Below, piece after piece: positions 12,587 through 24,031 of a stretch of DNA of 64,000 bases; the first letter of the stretch is position 1; each line of letters starts with the position of its first letter. The DNA comes from Asterella californica (taxonomy: Eukaryota; Streptophyta; Marchantiopsida; Marchantiales; Aytoniaceae). Position numbers and translations under genes: made by a program. The stretch spans positions 5,456,001 through 5,520,000 of the forward strand of contig JAYKYS010000014.1 of NCBI GenBank assembly GCA_036924285.1. Direction: 5' to 3'. Under the pieces are notes generated by a model that was not told the DNA's origin, ran no database searches, and saw only the letters and a program-made list of their open reading frames with translations.

Positions 12587-14117
12587 TTAAGAAGCAACGT
12601 CCTCGTTGCTCAACTGCTGTTCGAAAGCTTGCACTATGAGTGAGGCGTGTGCAAGATTGGTTGCAGGCTCTCATGTTGCGTCATGTAATTGATAACCTTT
12701 CCATTTGACCAAATAATCTACACGTTGATGACGAGTCCCACGAACACGTTTCTTTAAGATGCGTTCCATTTCAAACTCTTCCTCGCCATCGATAATTTGA
12801 GGGAGAGGTAGCGACTCTTACGAATTGCCAAAGTGAGGAGGTCGTGGTGTATATCGCCGTAATAAAGACACATGAAAAACCGGATGAATCTTCATGTGAG
12901 ATGGAAGTTCGAGTTGATATGCCACTGCTTCAATTCTACGGACAACAGAGAAAGGCCCGATGAAGCGAAGGTTGAATTTACGACTGCCAATCAGAGTAAG
13001 GTTAGTTGTGGATAACCAAACTTGATCACCAATCGTGAACTCTTCATGCCGATGGTGTTCATCGGCATATTGCTTTTGTCGATTTTGAGCAACTTGTAGT
13101 TTCACCTTAGCTTTTTCCACTCCTTGTTGAATTCGTGCAACGAATTCATGGACAACATCCACTTTGGTGTTGACTGACGACGTCATGCCGAATCGTGTCA
13201 AACTTAGTAATGTGAGAGGATGTTCGCCGTACATGAGATAAAAAGACGTTTCACGAGTAGATGCATTGAGAGAGTTGTTGTAGGTAAATTATACCAAAGG
13301 GAGTAAGGTGTCCCACTTTGCTTGCTCCTCCAGAGTAAAGGCTCATAGCATGTCTTCAATGATGCGATTGGCTCTTTCTGTTTGTCCATCGGTTTGTGGG
13401 TGATAAGCAGTAGACATGGCAAGTTCGGTCTTGAACAGACCAAATAGAGTTCTCCAAAACAGGCTAGTAAACTGAGGACCTCTATCCGTTATAAGCACCC
13501 GCAATAGACCGTGCTGAGCAAAAATGATGTTCAAATATAACTAGGCAAGTTGCAATGCTGAGACGTCTTTCGTGGTTGGTCGGAGGTGGATCATCTTGCT
13601 GAGCTTATCGACGAAGACGACTATGGAGTCAAAACCTGAGCTGCTCATGAGAAGTTCACACACTAAGTCCATACTAACATGTTCTCAACGTTTGGAAGAG
13701 ATCGGGAGGGGTTGAAGGAGATCGGAGGGTGCTTGATTTGTAGCCTTATTTTGTTGACACATTGCACAACTCCGAGTGTATACTGCAACATCCTCTGCCA
13801 TCTTGGACCAATAGAACACTCGTTGGACTGCTTCCAATGTCTTTTCTGCTCCATGTGTCCTGCGATGGCTGAATCGTGACATTCAGTTAATATGGTGGTA
13901 CGTAGTTTTGGATCATCTGGGATCCATAACTTCCCTTCATGGAATATCAAACCATGGTTGCGGGTGATGGTTCTTGAAGGTTTTGCTGCGATAATCTGTG
14001 CATCCGATCTTGTGCCCTCGATCAATTTTGTCCAAAAGTCAAAATTCACCTTGACTTCAGAGACTATGTTATGCACCATAGGCATGGGGGTTAATGCATC
14101 AGCAATTTGCTTGATCC
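12587..14117 (-). pseudogene. integrase with chromodomain, F 3' part
   Basis: Read on the minus strand: the end of RNase H (IADAL near 14110), a zinc-binding part with the CAMCQQNK cysteines (13882-13685), an integrase core with ITDRGPQF and YHPQTDGQTER (13534-13343), a GPF module (FIGPFSVV, 13234-12818), and a chromodomain at about 12800-12650 with ERIL, YLVKWKGY and a final EPATNL. A TGA stands where the conserved Trp of the chromodomain should be, and a TAA precedes the domain. Frameshifts also break the core. Chromodomains are known to steer integration to heterochromatin. The RNase H end is cut by the D1 LTR at 14118. Confidence 0.9.
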
Positions 14118-14342
14118 TATTACTATCAGTTAGACCTGAACTTTGCCTTCTGAGTGAATTAGAGATTCATACAGACCTGTATAAGTGGTCATAGTGCTCT
14201 GTTGAAACTTGAAAGACCTATCCCTTGAGTAATCCACCACAACCAGAAGCCCAATGCTTCTGTGAGTAAGCACAACACAACCTTCACGGTTAAATCACAG
14301 CCAGAAGGTTCCGCCCTTCTCAGGAAAACTCTCACCTCTACA
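14118..14342 (+). repeat. 5' LTR of D1, only the last 225 bases
   Basis: Starts abruptly at GATCCTATTACTATCA inside the F RNase H region and ends at CCTCTACA. The same text stands at 38830-39057, so the rest of this LTR was deleted. Confidence 0.88.
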
Positions 14343-14344
14343 TC

Positions 14345-14362
14345 TGGTGCTTCCACTGAGAG
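14345..14362 (+). promoter_or_regulatory. primer binding site of D1
   Basis: TGGTGCTTCCACTGAGAG begins two bases after the LTR. The identical 18-mer sits at the same spacing in D2 (36712-36729). It is not the initiator-Met site used by F; I do not assign the tRNA. Confidence 0.75.
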
Positions 14363-14378
14363 CTCTTGGGGTGATTGA

Positions 14379-17353
14379 TTGAGAAGGTTGAGTTTACTAC
14401 AAGGAGAAGAGATGGATCGCAAGAGCAGAGCTGCTGCTGCTGCCTCTGGGGCTGGAGCATCAACATCTACTGCTGCATCGTCAACTGCACCTGCGTCTTC
14501 TATAGCGACATTTGCATCTGGTCTGGACACGGCTGAGATCCTGAAGACGCTTGTGGCCGTAGTCCAACAGCATCCGATCGTTGGAGGGGGTGAGTTAAAG
14601 TCCACCAAGGCTTTGCAAGCTATTGTGAACAGATGTGGAAGGTTCGGAGGTAGAGATATTTCTAGATATCTGCGTGAGTATAGAGGAGAGATGGAGCTGG
14701 TTAGGGTTATTGATGCTAAGATGATAGCAAGTTTTGAGTTAGCTGTCATTCTTGAGTTGCGGGATCAAGTTAGGGATGTACAGAGAAGAAATCTTGGAAT
14801 ATGGATGAGTTTTGAGCGATCTCTTCGAGAGGAGTTTCTTGAAGAAGATTCAGAGAGAGTTACTAGGAGGACGTTTCTTGACTGGGTTGAGCAGCAACCC
14901 GGTCGTATGATGAGCCTGAATGAGTTGTTGAGAGAGTTTGATCAGAGATACCGACAGCTCTCGACGCTAGAGCGAATAACCTTAGATGCTAGGAGAATAG
15001 AGCTTTTCTTGCAAGCTACCCATGATGCTACGATAGATCGGTTATGTTCTATGTTGGCCGATCGATCTGCTGAAAGAGATGTTATCGCTGATTGGGGGAG
15101 AGTCGAGGATGCTGTGACTGTACTGACGAGGCAAAGGAGGGGAAGAGTGGCCGTGGGAGGACGTCCGCTGACAGAAGTGGTCACTCAACCTTATGCTGCT
15201 CTTCAACTACAGCAGCCTTTAGCCCTTGCTCCCAGACCTATTGTCCCAGCTGCAGTTCCTTTGATGCCAGTTGTGCAAGCTCCTGCACAAAAGGCACCTA
15301 TTCAGAGACCTGCGGAGAATCATGGTCAACAGAACCAGATCGAAGACCTGATTCGGCAGATGCGAGAGCTGAAGGTGGAGCTAACTGGCTTGCAGAGGGA
15401 GTAGCCACCGACGCCTGCTGTTGCACGTCCAGGAGGTGCTCCTGTTCGTAGATGTATATGGTGTGATAGTCCTGATCATTTCCGAGGATCAGGACTATCA
15501 CAGCTGCTTTGCGAGATGGTGTGGTTCGCTATCAGAACGGTAGGCTGCACCTTTCTTCTACTGGAGAGCCGTTGAGCACGCAGTTTGGGCGAGGAGGCAT
15601 GAAGAGTCTATCTCATATTGCTGCGACTGCAACAGCAATTGCGTTGATGGCACCGCTGGTAAATTCTGATGTATATGCTGGGCATATTGAAGTCTCTTCT
15701 AGTCCTACATTGCTAGATAAGACTACTGAGAAGAGTGTGGCTCCAGTTCCTTCTGAGATACTGAAGAGAGGAGCCGAGTCTATTCGTAGGGTCACATGAT
15801 GGAGAGATCCTGTAGACGCTGCTTCTATAAGAGCATTCTTGGATGTAGATAGACACGTTCATTGACAGGATGCTTCTGTGGAGGAAAAGAGGTGACGAGA
15901 TGCCTATGAACTTGATACTGGAGTTCCTGAGGAGACAAGAGATAGACGGAGGGTCACAAGGAGACGAGCAGCTCCTCCAGAGGACATCCCCTCTACTTCT
16001 CAAGCTCCTCCACCTGCACCAGGTCTGATGGAGGACGTGCAGAAATCCCAACAGGAGCCAATGGTGGCTGGAAGGAGGTTTACTGCCCAAGAGAAAGAGA
16101 AGGGACCGGCCTACAAGTTGACGACTGATATTGAAACTTCCACTGATCTGAAGAGCATCTTGGAGCAGAGGATACTGGATGCGCGAATTGAGTTTTCTCT
16201 TCGAGAAGTTTTTGGTATTGCAAAAAGGGAGTTCCATGAACTGATCATCGACATCATCAAGCGCAAGAGACAAGTGATGTCCGAGCAAGTTGAAAGTCAG
16301 ATGATAGATGTGGTAGGAGCTTCTGTGAATAATGTAGAATTCGCGAAGGTGCATTTTCAGGAGATTGATGACCAGGGCTACCAGCAAGAAGCGTTAGTTG
16401 CTGGTACCAATACCATTGAGTTTGACGATGAGGAAGCTGGCGAGGAGAGTTCAGCTACTGATAGTGACTTCAGAAGGAGACATTGGGCTCGTGCTACGAC
16501 TGCTACACGAGTTCGCCTTGGGAGTTTACCTGAACCTGTTGCTGCCTTGGTTGGTCACGGATATGAGATCAACATCATGTCACGGGAGGTGTACGAGAGA
16601 GGTCAGAACCATGGTTGGGTGTTACGTGCTGCAAACAACCAGAAAGGTGAGCTATACGGCGCTTGTCCTAACGTGAAGGTGAAGATAGGTGATGTGGATG
16701 TAGATCAGCACTTCTTCGTGCAATCTTCTGCTTCATATCCTGTGATTCTTGCTCAACCTTACATCACTGCAGTTCGAATGGAGACCCAGGTGATGGATGA
16801 CGGGTTTTCTGAAACCACTCTAGTAGGACGAGATAGCGAGAGTGATGGATCTACTGCTACTATGATCCCGCTTGAGCAGCCTGAGGGATCACAGAAGGCT
16901 GGTGAAGAGGTTGTTCAAGATTCAGAGAGTAGCTGTATTGTACATAGTTGGAGGTCTGGTTTGATGACTTTCAGTTCTGTTGATTGGAATGAGTTTATGC
17001 GGATAGAGGATTTGACTGAGAAGAGTAGAAGGCAGATGGAGAAATGTGCAGCAAATCTGCGTTGTAGAGGAGTTCTGAAGGAAGATGAGATGATTTCTGG
17101 TGTTTATGAGGAGTTTGTAGGTGTACAGTCTTTTGTTCGCTGGTTGGATGATGTAGATAGGTTGATGGAGCAGATGGGAGGTAGGGTGGTGATTCCCATC
17201 CATTCTCGTGAAGTCTATGAGGAGATTGTCTCGTACTTGCGACATCGTCCTCATCCGAGACTGGAGAATGGATGGAAGGATGCAGTCTGTTGGTGTGGCT
17301 CTCATCAGGAAGCGGAAGTACACGCCAAGTATAAAGCTATAGCGAGGAAGGTG
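14379..17353 (+). pseudogene. gag-protease-pol start of D1, broken
   Basis: Gag opens in 14379-15404 and matches D2 residue for residue over long runs. Breaks relative to D2: Gln to TAG at 15402-15404, a hairpin-linked 4-base loss at 15463-15501, several TGA stops between 15799 and 15900, then a long frame 16028-17356. That last frame keeps the protease region, with GHGYEIN replacing the catalytic DHGSEIN, so the protease would be dead. A deletion at about 16800 joins gag to pol in one frame at GGGTTTT. The pol start (DLTEKSRRQ, then HSREVYEEI) is cut at 17353 by element C. Confidence 0.9.
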
Positions 17354-18999
17354 TAGTGTCGCAGGATTACTCCTTTTGCCCATTTAGTATACAAGATATC
17401 GTTCCCACAGAGGATTTGCACAAGTAACGCTGCTCTAAGTTCTAAGATCTGTTCAAACAAACAAACACACGGGTTTTGTCTAGAAATCCCGTCTTTTCAC
17501 AAAACCACGCGTCTTCCAAGCACGCCAAAAGGTGCTCTGGACCTAAACAAACAACTACTAACTAAAATATCACACAACTATTCACAGAGAAGCTCGGGAA
17601 GACGCTCTTCCTGCTTCCAGGTCGCTTCTTCCGGTCTTCTCAGTACCGTCTTCCCGAAGCAATTCTCAGCTTCTGGGGGTTCAACTCGGCTTCTCACACC
17701 TCCAGTCGACTAGCAACGACTGTTACACCTTACTCACTCTCACATTCCAACGGGTTAGATTAATCACAGGGTGTATGTCCCTTGTAGCCTTCCCAGGCTT
17801 CTGCCTACGGAAATGATCTTCTTGCAGCACTACAACGACATTCACTTCACGGAAGCTCAATAGAAGTCTCAAAAGTTCACTAGAAGAAGGTAAGAAGATG
17901 GGGAAGATTGGAGAAGATGGGGAAGAAGGGAAAATCCAAACAAGAGGAAAACAAGATGAAAAGGAGAAATTCCGACAGGCTTCTAGTCCGGATCCTGACT
18001 AACAAGCCATCCCTGCTTGTAATAGTTTGAGGAGGAAGACAACAAACGTGAGTATAGTGACACCGTCTTCTACTCCAGGATGTCGTCTTCTGTTGCGGGA
18101 AGAAGGCTTCTTTCTTCTTCTCTTCGTTGCTCCGACTACTCTGTCTTCTGGGATCCCTTATCCATAAGACCGTCCGTACGCAGATCCTAAGTGCTCTACT
18201 GGACGAGCCAAGCTGCAATTCCACAACTGCTGACAGTCACCGCCATACAAGAAGAACACTTCCCATGCACATTGGGAGCGAATTCAAGGAAACCCACCAC
18301 CTAGAAGACACGGATTAAGCTTCTGCACTCAAATCAACAATCCATTCCCCGAGAAGAAGTCACATTGGCATTGGGAAGCTCACTCCCTCTACTTTCTGCA
18401 CCTACTGTTCGACACACCAGTCTAGTCAACAGGACTACACGAGGATGCCGTTCCCTGCTCCTAAACTGTCCACTACCTCTATCTACATCTTCGAACCACT
18501 ACTAGTACGAGCATGCAGACCCCTCTGGTATAATCCTAGTCTATTCGTATGTCTTTAACATCGGGTGTAGTATGCACTGTATATCCTGTGCTCAATGTGC
18601 TCTGAGTCTACACTGTAAAATGTTTTTGTGTGTGTAGAACAGGTTCCTAATGTGTCTAGTCTGTCTGCACCGTAAAATCGGTATGTGTGTGCAGCAGCCT
18701 GAATTCCTACGTTGCAATCCTACTTATGCCTTCTACCACGAGAAAATAGAGGAGACGACCACCAGGGAGAGATGGGCGCTGTCAGAAGGCTGCCACCCCA
18801 CATGCAAACGGTTCCCCTTCCTAATTAGCCATCCACCTTGTTGCTCCTACGCTACCTATGCTGCCACATGGTATCCTAACTAATTTTACACTAAAAAACT
18901 GCCACCCCTTAAGATAGCATGTTCGGTCTTACTAAATTTGGAGATGTCAACTTCGGTTACTATCTATTCTGATTGCTCGGAGACAACCTCTACATGATC
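17354..18999. other. element C, left part, no coding region supported
   Basis: Begins TAGTGTCGCAGG. It holds many GAAGAC and CTTCC words and a CTGTAAAAT repeat pair near 18612 and 18670. Open frames here are short and unsupported. It ends at the B insertion, whose target copy GATC is 18996-18999. Confidence 0.5.
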
Positions 19000-19920
19000 T
19001 GTAAACTCTTCACGATCTCATCGATCAACTACCCCCCCCCCCCGATCTCTCAACCTCCACGATCGTCACCGATGAATCTGCAAATGTCGAGCTTGTCTCT
19101 CACTCAGGGGTCACCTCTGATGACTTTGATGGAAGCACACCATGAATCTTGAAGGAAAAAATGCTAAGTTCACTCATTCATACACCCACAAACTTATCAA
19201 CTAAAAATCTCCATAAACTCATTAACTAAAATCCTCCATTCTAACGACGTCTCTCAAGTTCTCACATGCTAAAAATATCTCACACTCTCTATATTACTCA
19301 AGTTGTCATTACGACAATGTGAAAACAAGGATGAGGAGCTCTTCTCTACTCCTCTATTTATACATTCTAGGTTTTTATTTTGGTACCCTCTGGTAACTCA
19401 GCCGTAACTACTTTTACCGGGTTTTACTAAGATATTACTTAAGATAAAAGCATTTATCATATGGGCTTTTTATCTTTTCACATGGGCTTATTCCTTCAAA
19501 GTCAACAACTTCTAGAAGGATTCTGGAATATTCTCAAGGAATCTCGAATTTCCACCCCCCTCTACACTAAGACCCACTAAAAAGGGAACATGTGGAATCT
19601 CTTCTTGTTTTTAATGTCCACAAAGTCCACAACTTTAATCCAACCACTAATATCAAGTCAAAAAGGAGATAAGGGATACTTTCCACCTCCTTTCTACCTT
19701 TTAGACAAGATGACAAGATAGTAGTGCTCACTCTTTAGCAAATATCTGAATTCTGCCAAAAGTATAGCTAAGTTTAACCATAACTAACTTTAGCTAGTCA
19801 TGACTAACTTTATACCTCCTAAAAGTACTTTGGCAGCAAATAAACATTCTCAACACTTAGTTAGAACTAAACAACTTACTAATAGACAAACTTCCTAAGT
19901 GTAAACTTCCTTCCTATACA
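19000..19920 (-). repeat. 3' LTR of B
   Basis: Matches 25849-26763, starting TGTAAAC in plus orientation, with an early poly-C run (19031-19043) that is longer than in the other copy. Its inner edge at about 19920 joins the integrase fragment directly. Confidence 0.9.
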
Positions 19921-20336
19921 TCGCAAGTTTTGCAATAGTCTAAACACTCTTTGAAAATCCCTCTCCAGTGGTAACCCGCATCCAAAATCTTGAAGGTTGT
20001 TATCTTACCAGCAAAGTGACCTCCGCAAACAGTTCCGTCGTGAAACTCGTGCATTAGGTTGAATGCCTCCTTCTGACCAACTGCTCTCCTTAGTAACCCA
20101 TCTGCTCCTTGATGAAACATAATTCCCTCCACCATGGTGTAAGGTTTGCATCTCTTGATCAACGCGTTACGTTCTCGGGTATGCATACCTTCTGGAAAAG
20201 AACCATCTGCAAGGAAACTCCAGATTTCCTTGTACTCGTCCAGTATCTCCTCAATGCTTGTGATGGTCATCAGATGCTCGTCTAGAAATGAATCATCAAA
20301 CGGTTCTTCTCCCTCATCATCATAAGCCATCGACAA
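19921..20336 (-). pseudogene. integrase zinc-binding domain of B, truncated
   Basis: The frame (20336-19914) includes HEFHDGTVCGGHFAG and CLDYCKTC, the histidine and cysteine pairs of the integrase N-terminal domain. The reading frame runs into the LTR right after the second cysteine pair. The DDE core and C-terminal domain are absent, so no strand transfer activity is possible from this copy. Confidence 0.88.
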
Positions 20337-21259
20337 AAGATCAGCATACGTATGCTTTTTCGTGGTCTATCTTCGATCCCGTAATCGTATTCTGTTAGAA
20401 GGATCTTCCAACGAGCAATACGACCTTCGGCATTAGGCTTATTAAAGATATACTTTAAAGCCTTGTGATCTGTGACTATGGAAAATTTCCCTCCTAGCAA
20501 GTAATGTCGGAATTTCTTCAATCCAAAGATCACCGCTAATCCTTCTCGTTTAGTCACGGAGTAATTCTTCTCCGCTGGCACCATCTGCCTACTAGTATAA
20601 GTTATAGGATGATCATGCCCATCTTCATCTAACTGACTTAATGTACACCCGATAGCTACATTGGAGGCATCCGTATACGGAATAAATGCTTTACTCCACT
20701 CAGGTTTAGCAAGTATAAGAGCTGTCACCAATGCCTTTTTCAGCTCCTCAAATGCTTCCTTTGCCTTCTGATCATGCACTATCAAGTCAAAATCAACTCC
20801 CTTCTTCATGTACATAGTCAAAGCTATTGCTTTGTTTGAGAATGAAAAGACAAACCTACGATAATATCCAACCATCCCAAGAAACTGTCTCAACTTTGTC
20901 AAGTTGATTGGAAATGGAAGATCCACAATCTTCTTCACCTTCTCAGGATCTACCGCAATCCCCTTCTTGGAAATGATGTGTCCTAACAGCAGACCTTCTT
21001 CGCAGCCAAAGATGCACTACTCTGGATTCAAAGAAGCGTTAGCTTGCTCCAACCGCTGCAAAACTTTGATCACATGATCAAAGTGGTCCTCCTTTCTTCC
21101 GTACACACAAAAATCATCAATGAAATCACGAACAAACTTCCCTATGAATGGTTCGAACACCTTGTTCATGAACCTCTGAAACGTGGCCAGAGCATTACAC
21201 AGTCCGAATGACATCACTCGAAATGCAAATGTTCCCCAAGGAGTAGTGAAAGTAGTCAA
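20282..21259 (-). pseudogene. RT C-terminal part and RNase H of B
   Basis: 21259-21017 holds the RT palm with FGLCNALATFQRFM and FIDDF. 20938-20282 holds the connection (FLGMVGYYRRF) and RNase H with YTDAS, KREGLAV and VTDHKAL. The two frames are separated by a stop near 21015. The RNase H end is frameshifted into the integrase frame (20336), giving a short unnatural tail. Confidence 0.88.
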
Positions 21260-21286
21260 CTACGGGTACTCATGTGCTATCTTGAT

Positions 21287-21814
21287 CTAGTTGTATCCAC
21301 TATAACCATCACCAAAGCTGTACCACTCATGACCAGCAACTTCCTCCAAAATCTCATCTATAAATGGTAGAGGATAATAATCCTTCTTGGTAACTGCATT
21401 CAGCTTCTTATAGTCTATGCACACTCGCAGCTTACCATTCTTCTTCTTGACAATCACAGTGGGTGAAACCCATTCTGAGTTCTCCACCTCATAGATGAAA
21501 CTCGCCTCCCTCAACTTGTCTATCTCCTCCTTGACCATCATTGCTGTTGTAGGATTGACCTTTCTCTGCTTCTGTCGAACTGGTCTTGCGTTCTCCTCCA
21601 ATTCGATTCGATGAGTCTCGAGAGTCACCTCCTTCAAATCCTTGTAGCTGAAAGCAAACACATGGATATATTTTCGAAATATATCTAGGAATCTACTTTT
21701 CTCCTCTTGAGTGACATTGATATCAAACTTCAAGGTAGAGAGTCTTCTCATAATCTCTGCCTCACTCAACTCTTCTTTGTCAGGATCTTTCTCCACTACG
21801 GGTCGAGGCAACAA
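21287..21814 (-). pseudogene. RT N-terminal part of B
   Basis: Carries the EEIDKLREASFIYE entry, WVSPTVIVKKKNGKLRVC and the DYKKLNAVTKKDYYPLPFID block, then FGDGYSGYN. A TAG next to the YSGYN motif and a short broken stretch separate it from the palm at 21259. Confidence 0.88.
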
Positions 21815-21943
21815 GTCAATAGCACTAAGCTGATGTAATGATTCATCTCGACCAAATCCTTCGTCCTCAGACGAGGATTCTTGATCGTAAGAATCTCCAG
21901 TATCTACTTCTGAGAGACTCTGATCGTCCTCCGTATCAGATTC

Positions 21944-23245
21944 CTAGTAGTCACTAGTGGGTCTATCAGAGTCAGAAGTCACAACTCCAACACCCGAGAG
22001 AGGAACTATCACTCTATGATCTCTAGGCCCAATCCGTAAGTATCCCTTGTGCCACCTATCAGTGGTACGCACAGCTCTCAACCAAAGCCTACCTAGGAGC
22101 AAATCATAACTAGAGTCCTTTAACACTTGAAAGGACATCAATGTTTGAACTCCCATCACAGACACGACCACCTTCTCTAACACACCAAGAGGTCTTACCC
22201 GTTGCTTGTTAGCCATCCCCATGACAATGCTAGCCGGGCGAGTTGGTTCCATCCCCAACTTCTTCATCAACCTCTCCGATATGGCATTTATAGCCGACCC
22301 TCCATCCACCAATACGTCAGAGACGTAATGACCATTCAACCAGACTTCAATCTTTGAAGCCCTAGTGCATACCTCTGAAGCATGCACATCCACCACACCA
22401 ACTCCCACTGACTTTGATGTCTTGCTCTTGGATTTCTTCTTCTTGCTTCTCTTAGAACTCAGTCCTCCTCTGAGTTCCCTTCGTAAGATGGGATTAAGTG
22501 CGATCAGTTGTCCAACAGTGATGTTGGCTTTCTGAGCACCCACATCTTCAACCACATCATATTCCGCTTGGGAAGATGAAATGGTGAAATCCGTCATCCC
22601 CAGCTTCCTTCTTGGCTCCCTTGGTGTACTCGAAATATTACTCGAACGAGTACTTCTACTTGCTGACTCCTCCATCAAAACCGGTTCATCTGAAAATCGA
22701 GTTCTTTTCCTTTCTTGAGCTAAAAGCTCCACCGGTGCATGAGAAGAGTTTGAACTCTCTCTTTTCTCGTAGATGGGATCTCGCACGACATCGATAGTAG
22801 CCACCCCTTTATCTCGTCCTTGTGATGGATTTCCTCCACCCACATTCATTCTGACAGCTTCTACACCTCTTGCTCCGTTGTTAGGACAATTTCGCTGGAA
22901 ATGAGAACCTCCACACGTCCAACAAGTGATTCCTCCAAAGTTACCTTGGTTGCCTCCAAAGTTATCTTGATTTCCTCGGTTGGGATTGTTGTCGTAACCT
23001 CTTTGACCTCCTCCTCCACCTTTGTTCCTCCATTCTCGTAACTGTACCACGTTTATCTTGAGATCCGCAAGAGTATCAGTGATGCTCTTCAGCTCGGCAT
23101 GAAAATCAGAGATGGCAGTAGACATCGTTGTTGGGACAAACGGTCTTGGCACCACCGTTGGAGTAGGAGCTGACGTTGAAGCAATCATCAATTGTGATGG
23201 TGCAGGTGCGATCGTTGTGACTACACCAGGAGTCGGAGTTGACAT
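21944..23245 (-). CDS. gag C-terminal part and protease of B
   Basis: 433 residues, uninterrupted. The N-terminal third is Pro-, Thr- and Val-rich, then a Gly/Asn-rich stretch leads to a zinc knuckle (CWTCGGSHFQRNC). After a basic linker (KRSKKKKSKSKTSK) comes the retropepsin-like domain with VLVDGGSAINAIS and a closing LLLGRLWL. The active site is DGG in place of the common DTG or DSG. It would cleave the polyprotein inside the particle. The gene lies between gag (23264-23818) and the RT frame. Confidence 0.85.
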   Translation of the reverse strand: MSTPTPGVVTTIAPAPSQLMIASTSAPTPTVVPRPFVPTTMSTAISDFHAELKSITDTLADLKINVVQLREWRNKGGGGGQRGYDNNPNRGNQDNFGGNQGNFGGITCWTCGGSHFQRNCPNNGARGVEAVRMNVGGGNPSQGRDKGVATIDVVRDPIYEKRESSNSSHAPVELLAQERKRTRFSDEPVLMEESASRSTRSSNISSTPREPRRKLGMTDFTISSSQAEYDVVEDVGAQKANITVGQLIALNPILRRELRGGLSSKRSKKKKSKSKTSKSVGVGVVDVHASEVCTRASKIEVWLNGHYVSDVLVDGGSAINAISERLMKKLGMEPTRPASIVMGMANKQRVRPLGVLEKVVVSVMGVQTLMSFQVLKDSSYDLLLGRLWLRAVRTTDRWHKGYLRIGPRDHRVIVPLSGVGVVTSDSDRPTSDY

Positions 23246-23263
23246 CAGAGCAGCATGATGAGG

Positions 23264-23818
23264 TTAGATGATATCTTCTTCATCCAAACTCTCTTCCATA
23301 TTTGTCGTAATCTTGATGGCCTCCGCTTTGGTTGCTGGCTTCTCGTACCTCACTTGGGTTCGAATTGAATGTCTCAACCCTCCCACCAAGTTCTTGGTCA
23401 ACACTGCTCCAATCCTCGCCATCGTTAACTCCACATTGTCTCCACTCTTCCGTAGGACCGTCCGAAACCGTTGCTCCAACTTATCCACCCTTTCGGCATA
23501 CTGTCGAACTTTCTCGTCGTCCCGTTGTCTCAAATGAGTAAGCTCCACCATGAGCTTCTCATAACTCTCTTCTGGAAGAAACTCTTCGATGAGAGCGTTA
23601 CTCAACGTCTCCCATGCGTTCTCAACTGCACCAGGTGTCTTGTTCTTCACTTGGTCTTCATACCACGTAAGAGCAAAATCTTCTAAAAACTCTGGCAGTA
23701 ACAACACCCATTCTTCCTTCCTTCTCACGTTGTTTCCGATGCAACCCCTTTTGAAGTCTCGTACAAATGGTTCTACATCTTCATTGTCCTTCTCATGAAA
23801 CACTAATAACTTCCCCAT
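23264..23818 (-). CDS. gag capsid-like domain of B
   Basis: 184 residues starting MGKLLVFHEKDN. It has the retrotransposon gag domain signature (WYEDQVKN, EEFLPEESYEKLMVEL, LRQRDDEKVRQYAERV). It stops at 23264, 18 bases before the next frame, so gag was probably one chain with 21944-23245 that a stop or indel split. It would assemble the particle around element RNA. Confidence 0.82.
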   Translation of the reverse strand: MGKLLVFHEKDNEDVEPFVRDFKRGCIGNNVRRKEEWVLLLPEFLEDFALTWYEDQVKNKTPGAVENAWETLSNALIEEFLPEESYEKLMVELTHLRQRDDEKVRQYAERVDKLEQRFRTVLRKSGDNVELTMARIGAVLTKNLVGGLRHSIRTQVRYEKPATKAEAIKITTNMEESLDEEDII

Positions 23819-24031
23819 CTTGTAACTATTCTTTCTACCCTTCTAATTTTTGTGCAGTAACTACTCGCTAAAAGAGTATGAACATCACCAATTCTATTCG
23901 TGAATAATCTATCATAGGTAAAATGAAAGGAAATGGTTGTAACAACACCTCTTGTGCCATCTCTTCTCCCAAGGTAATCATGAGCCTGAGTCGCATCACC
24001 GTCTTCTCCATCATCCGAATGACGATCTCCA

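Noticed and set aside
14189..14749. 186-residue minus-strand frame
   Set aside because: Antisense of D1 gag and LTR.
15713..16387. 224-residue minus-strand frame
   Set aside because: Lies antisense to the D1 gag-protease frame that matches D2; a shadow.
19031..19043. Poly-C run as a regulatory feature
   Set aside because: It varies in length between LTR copies (13 against 8) and looks like simple slippage.
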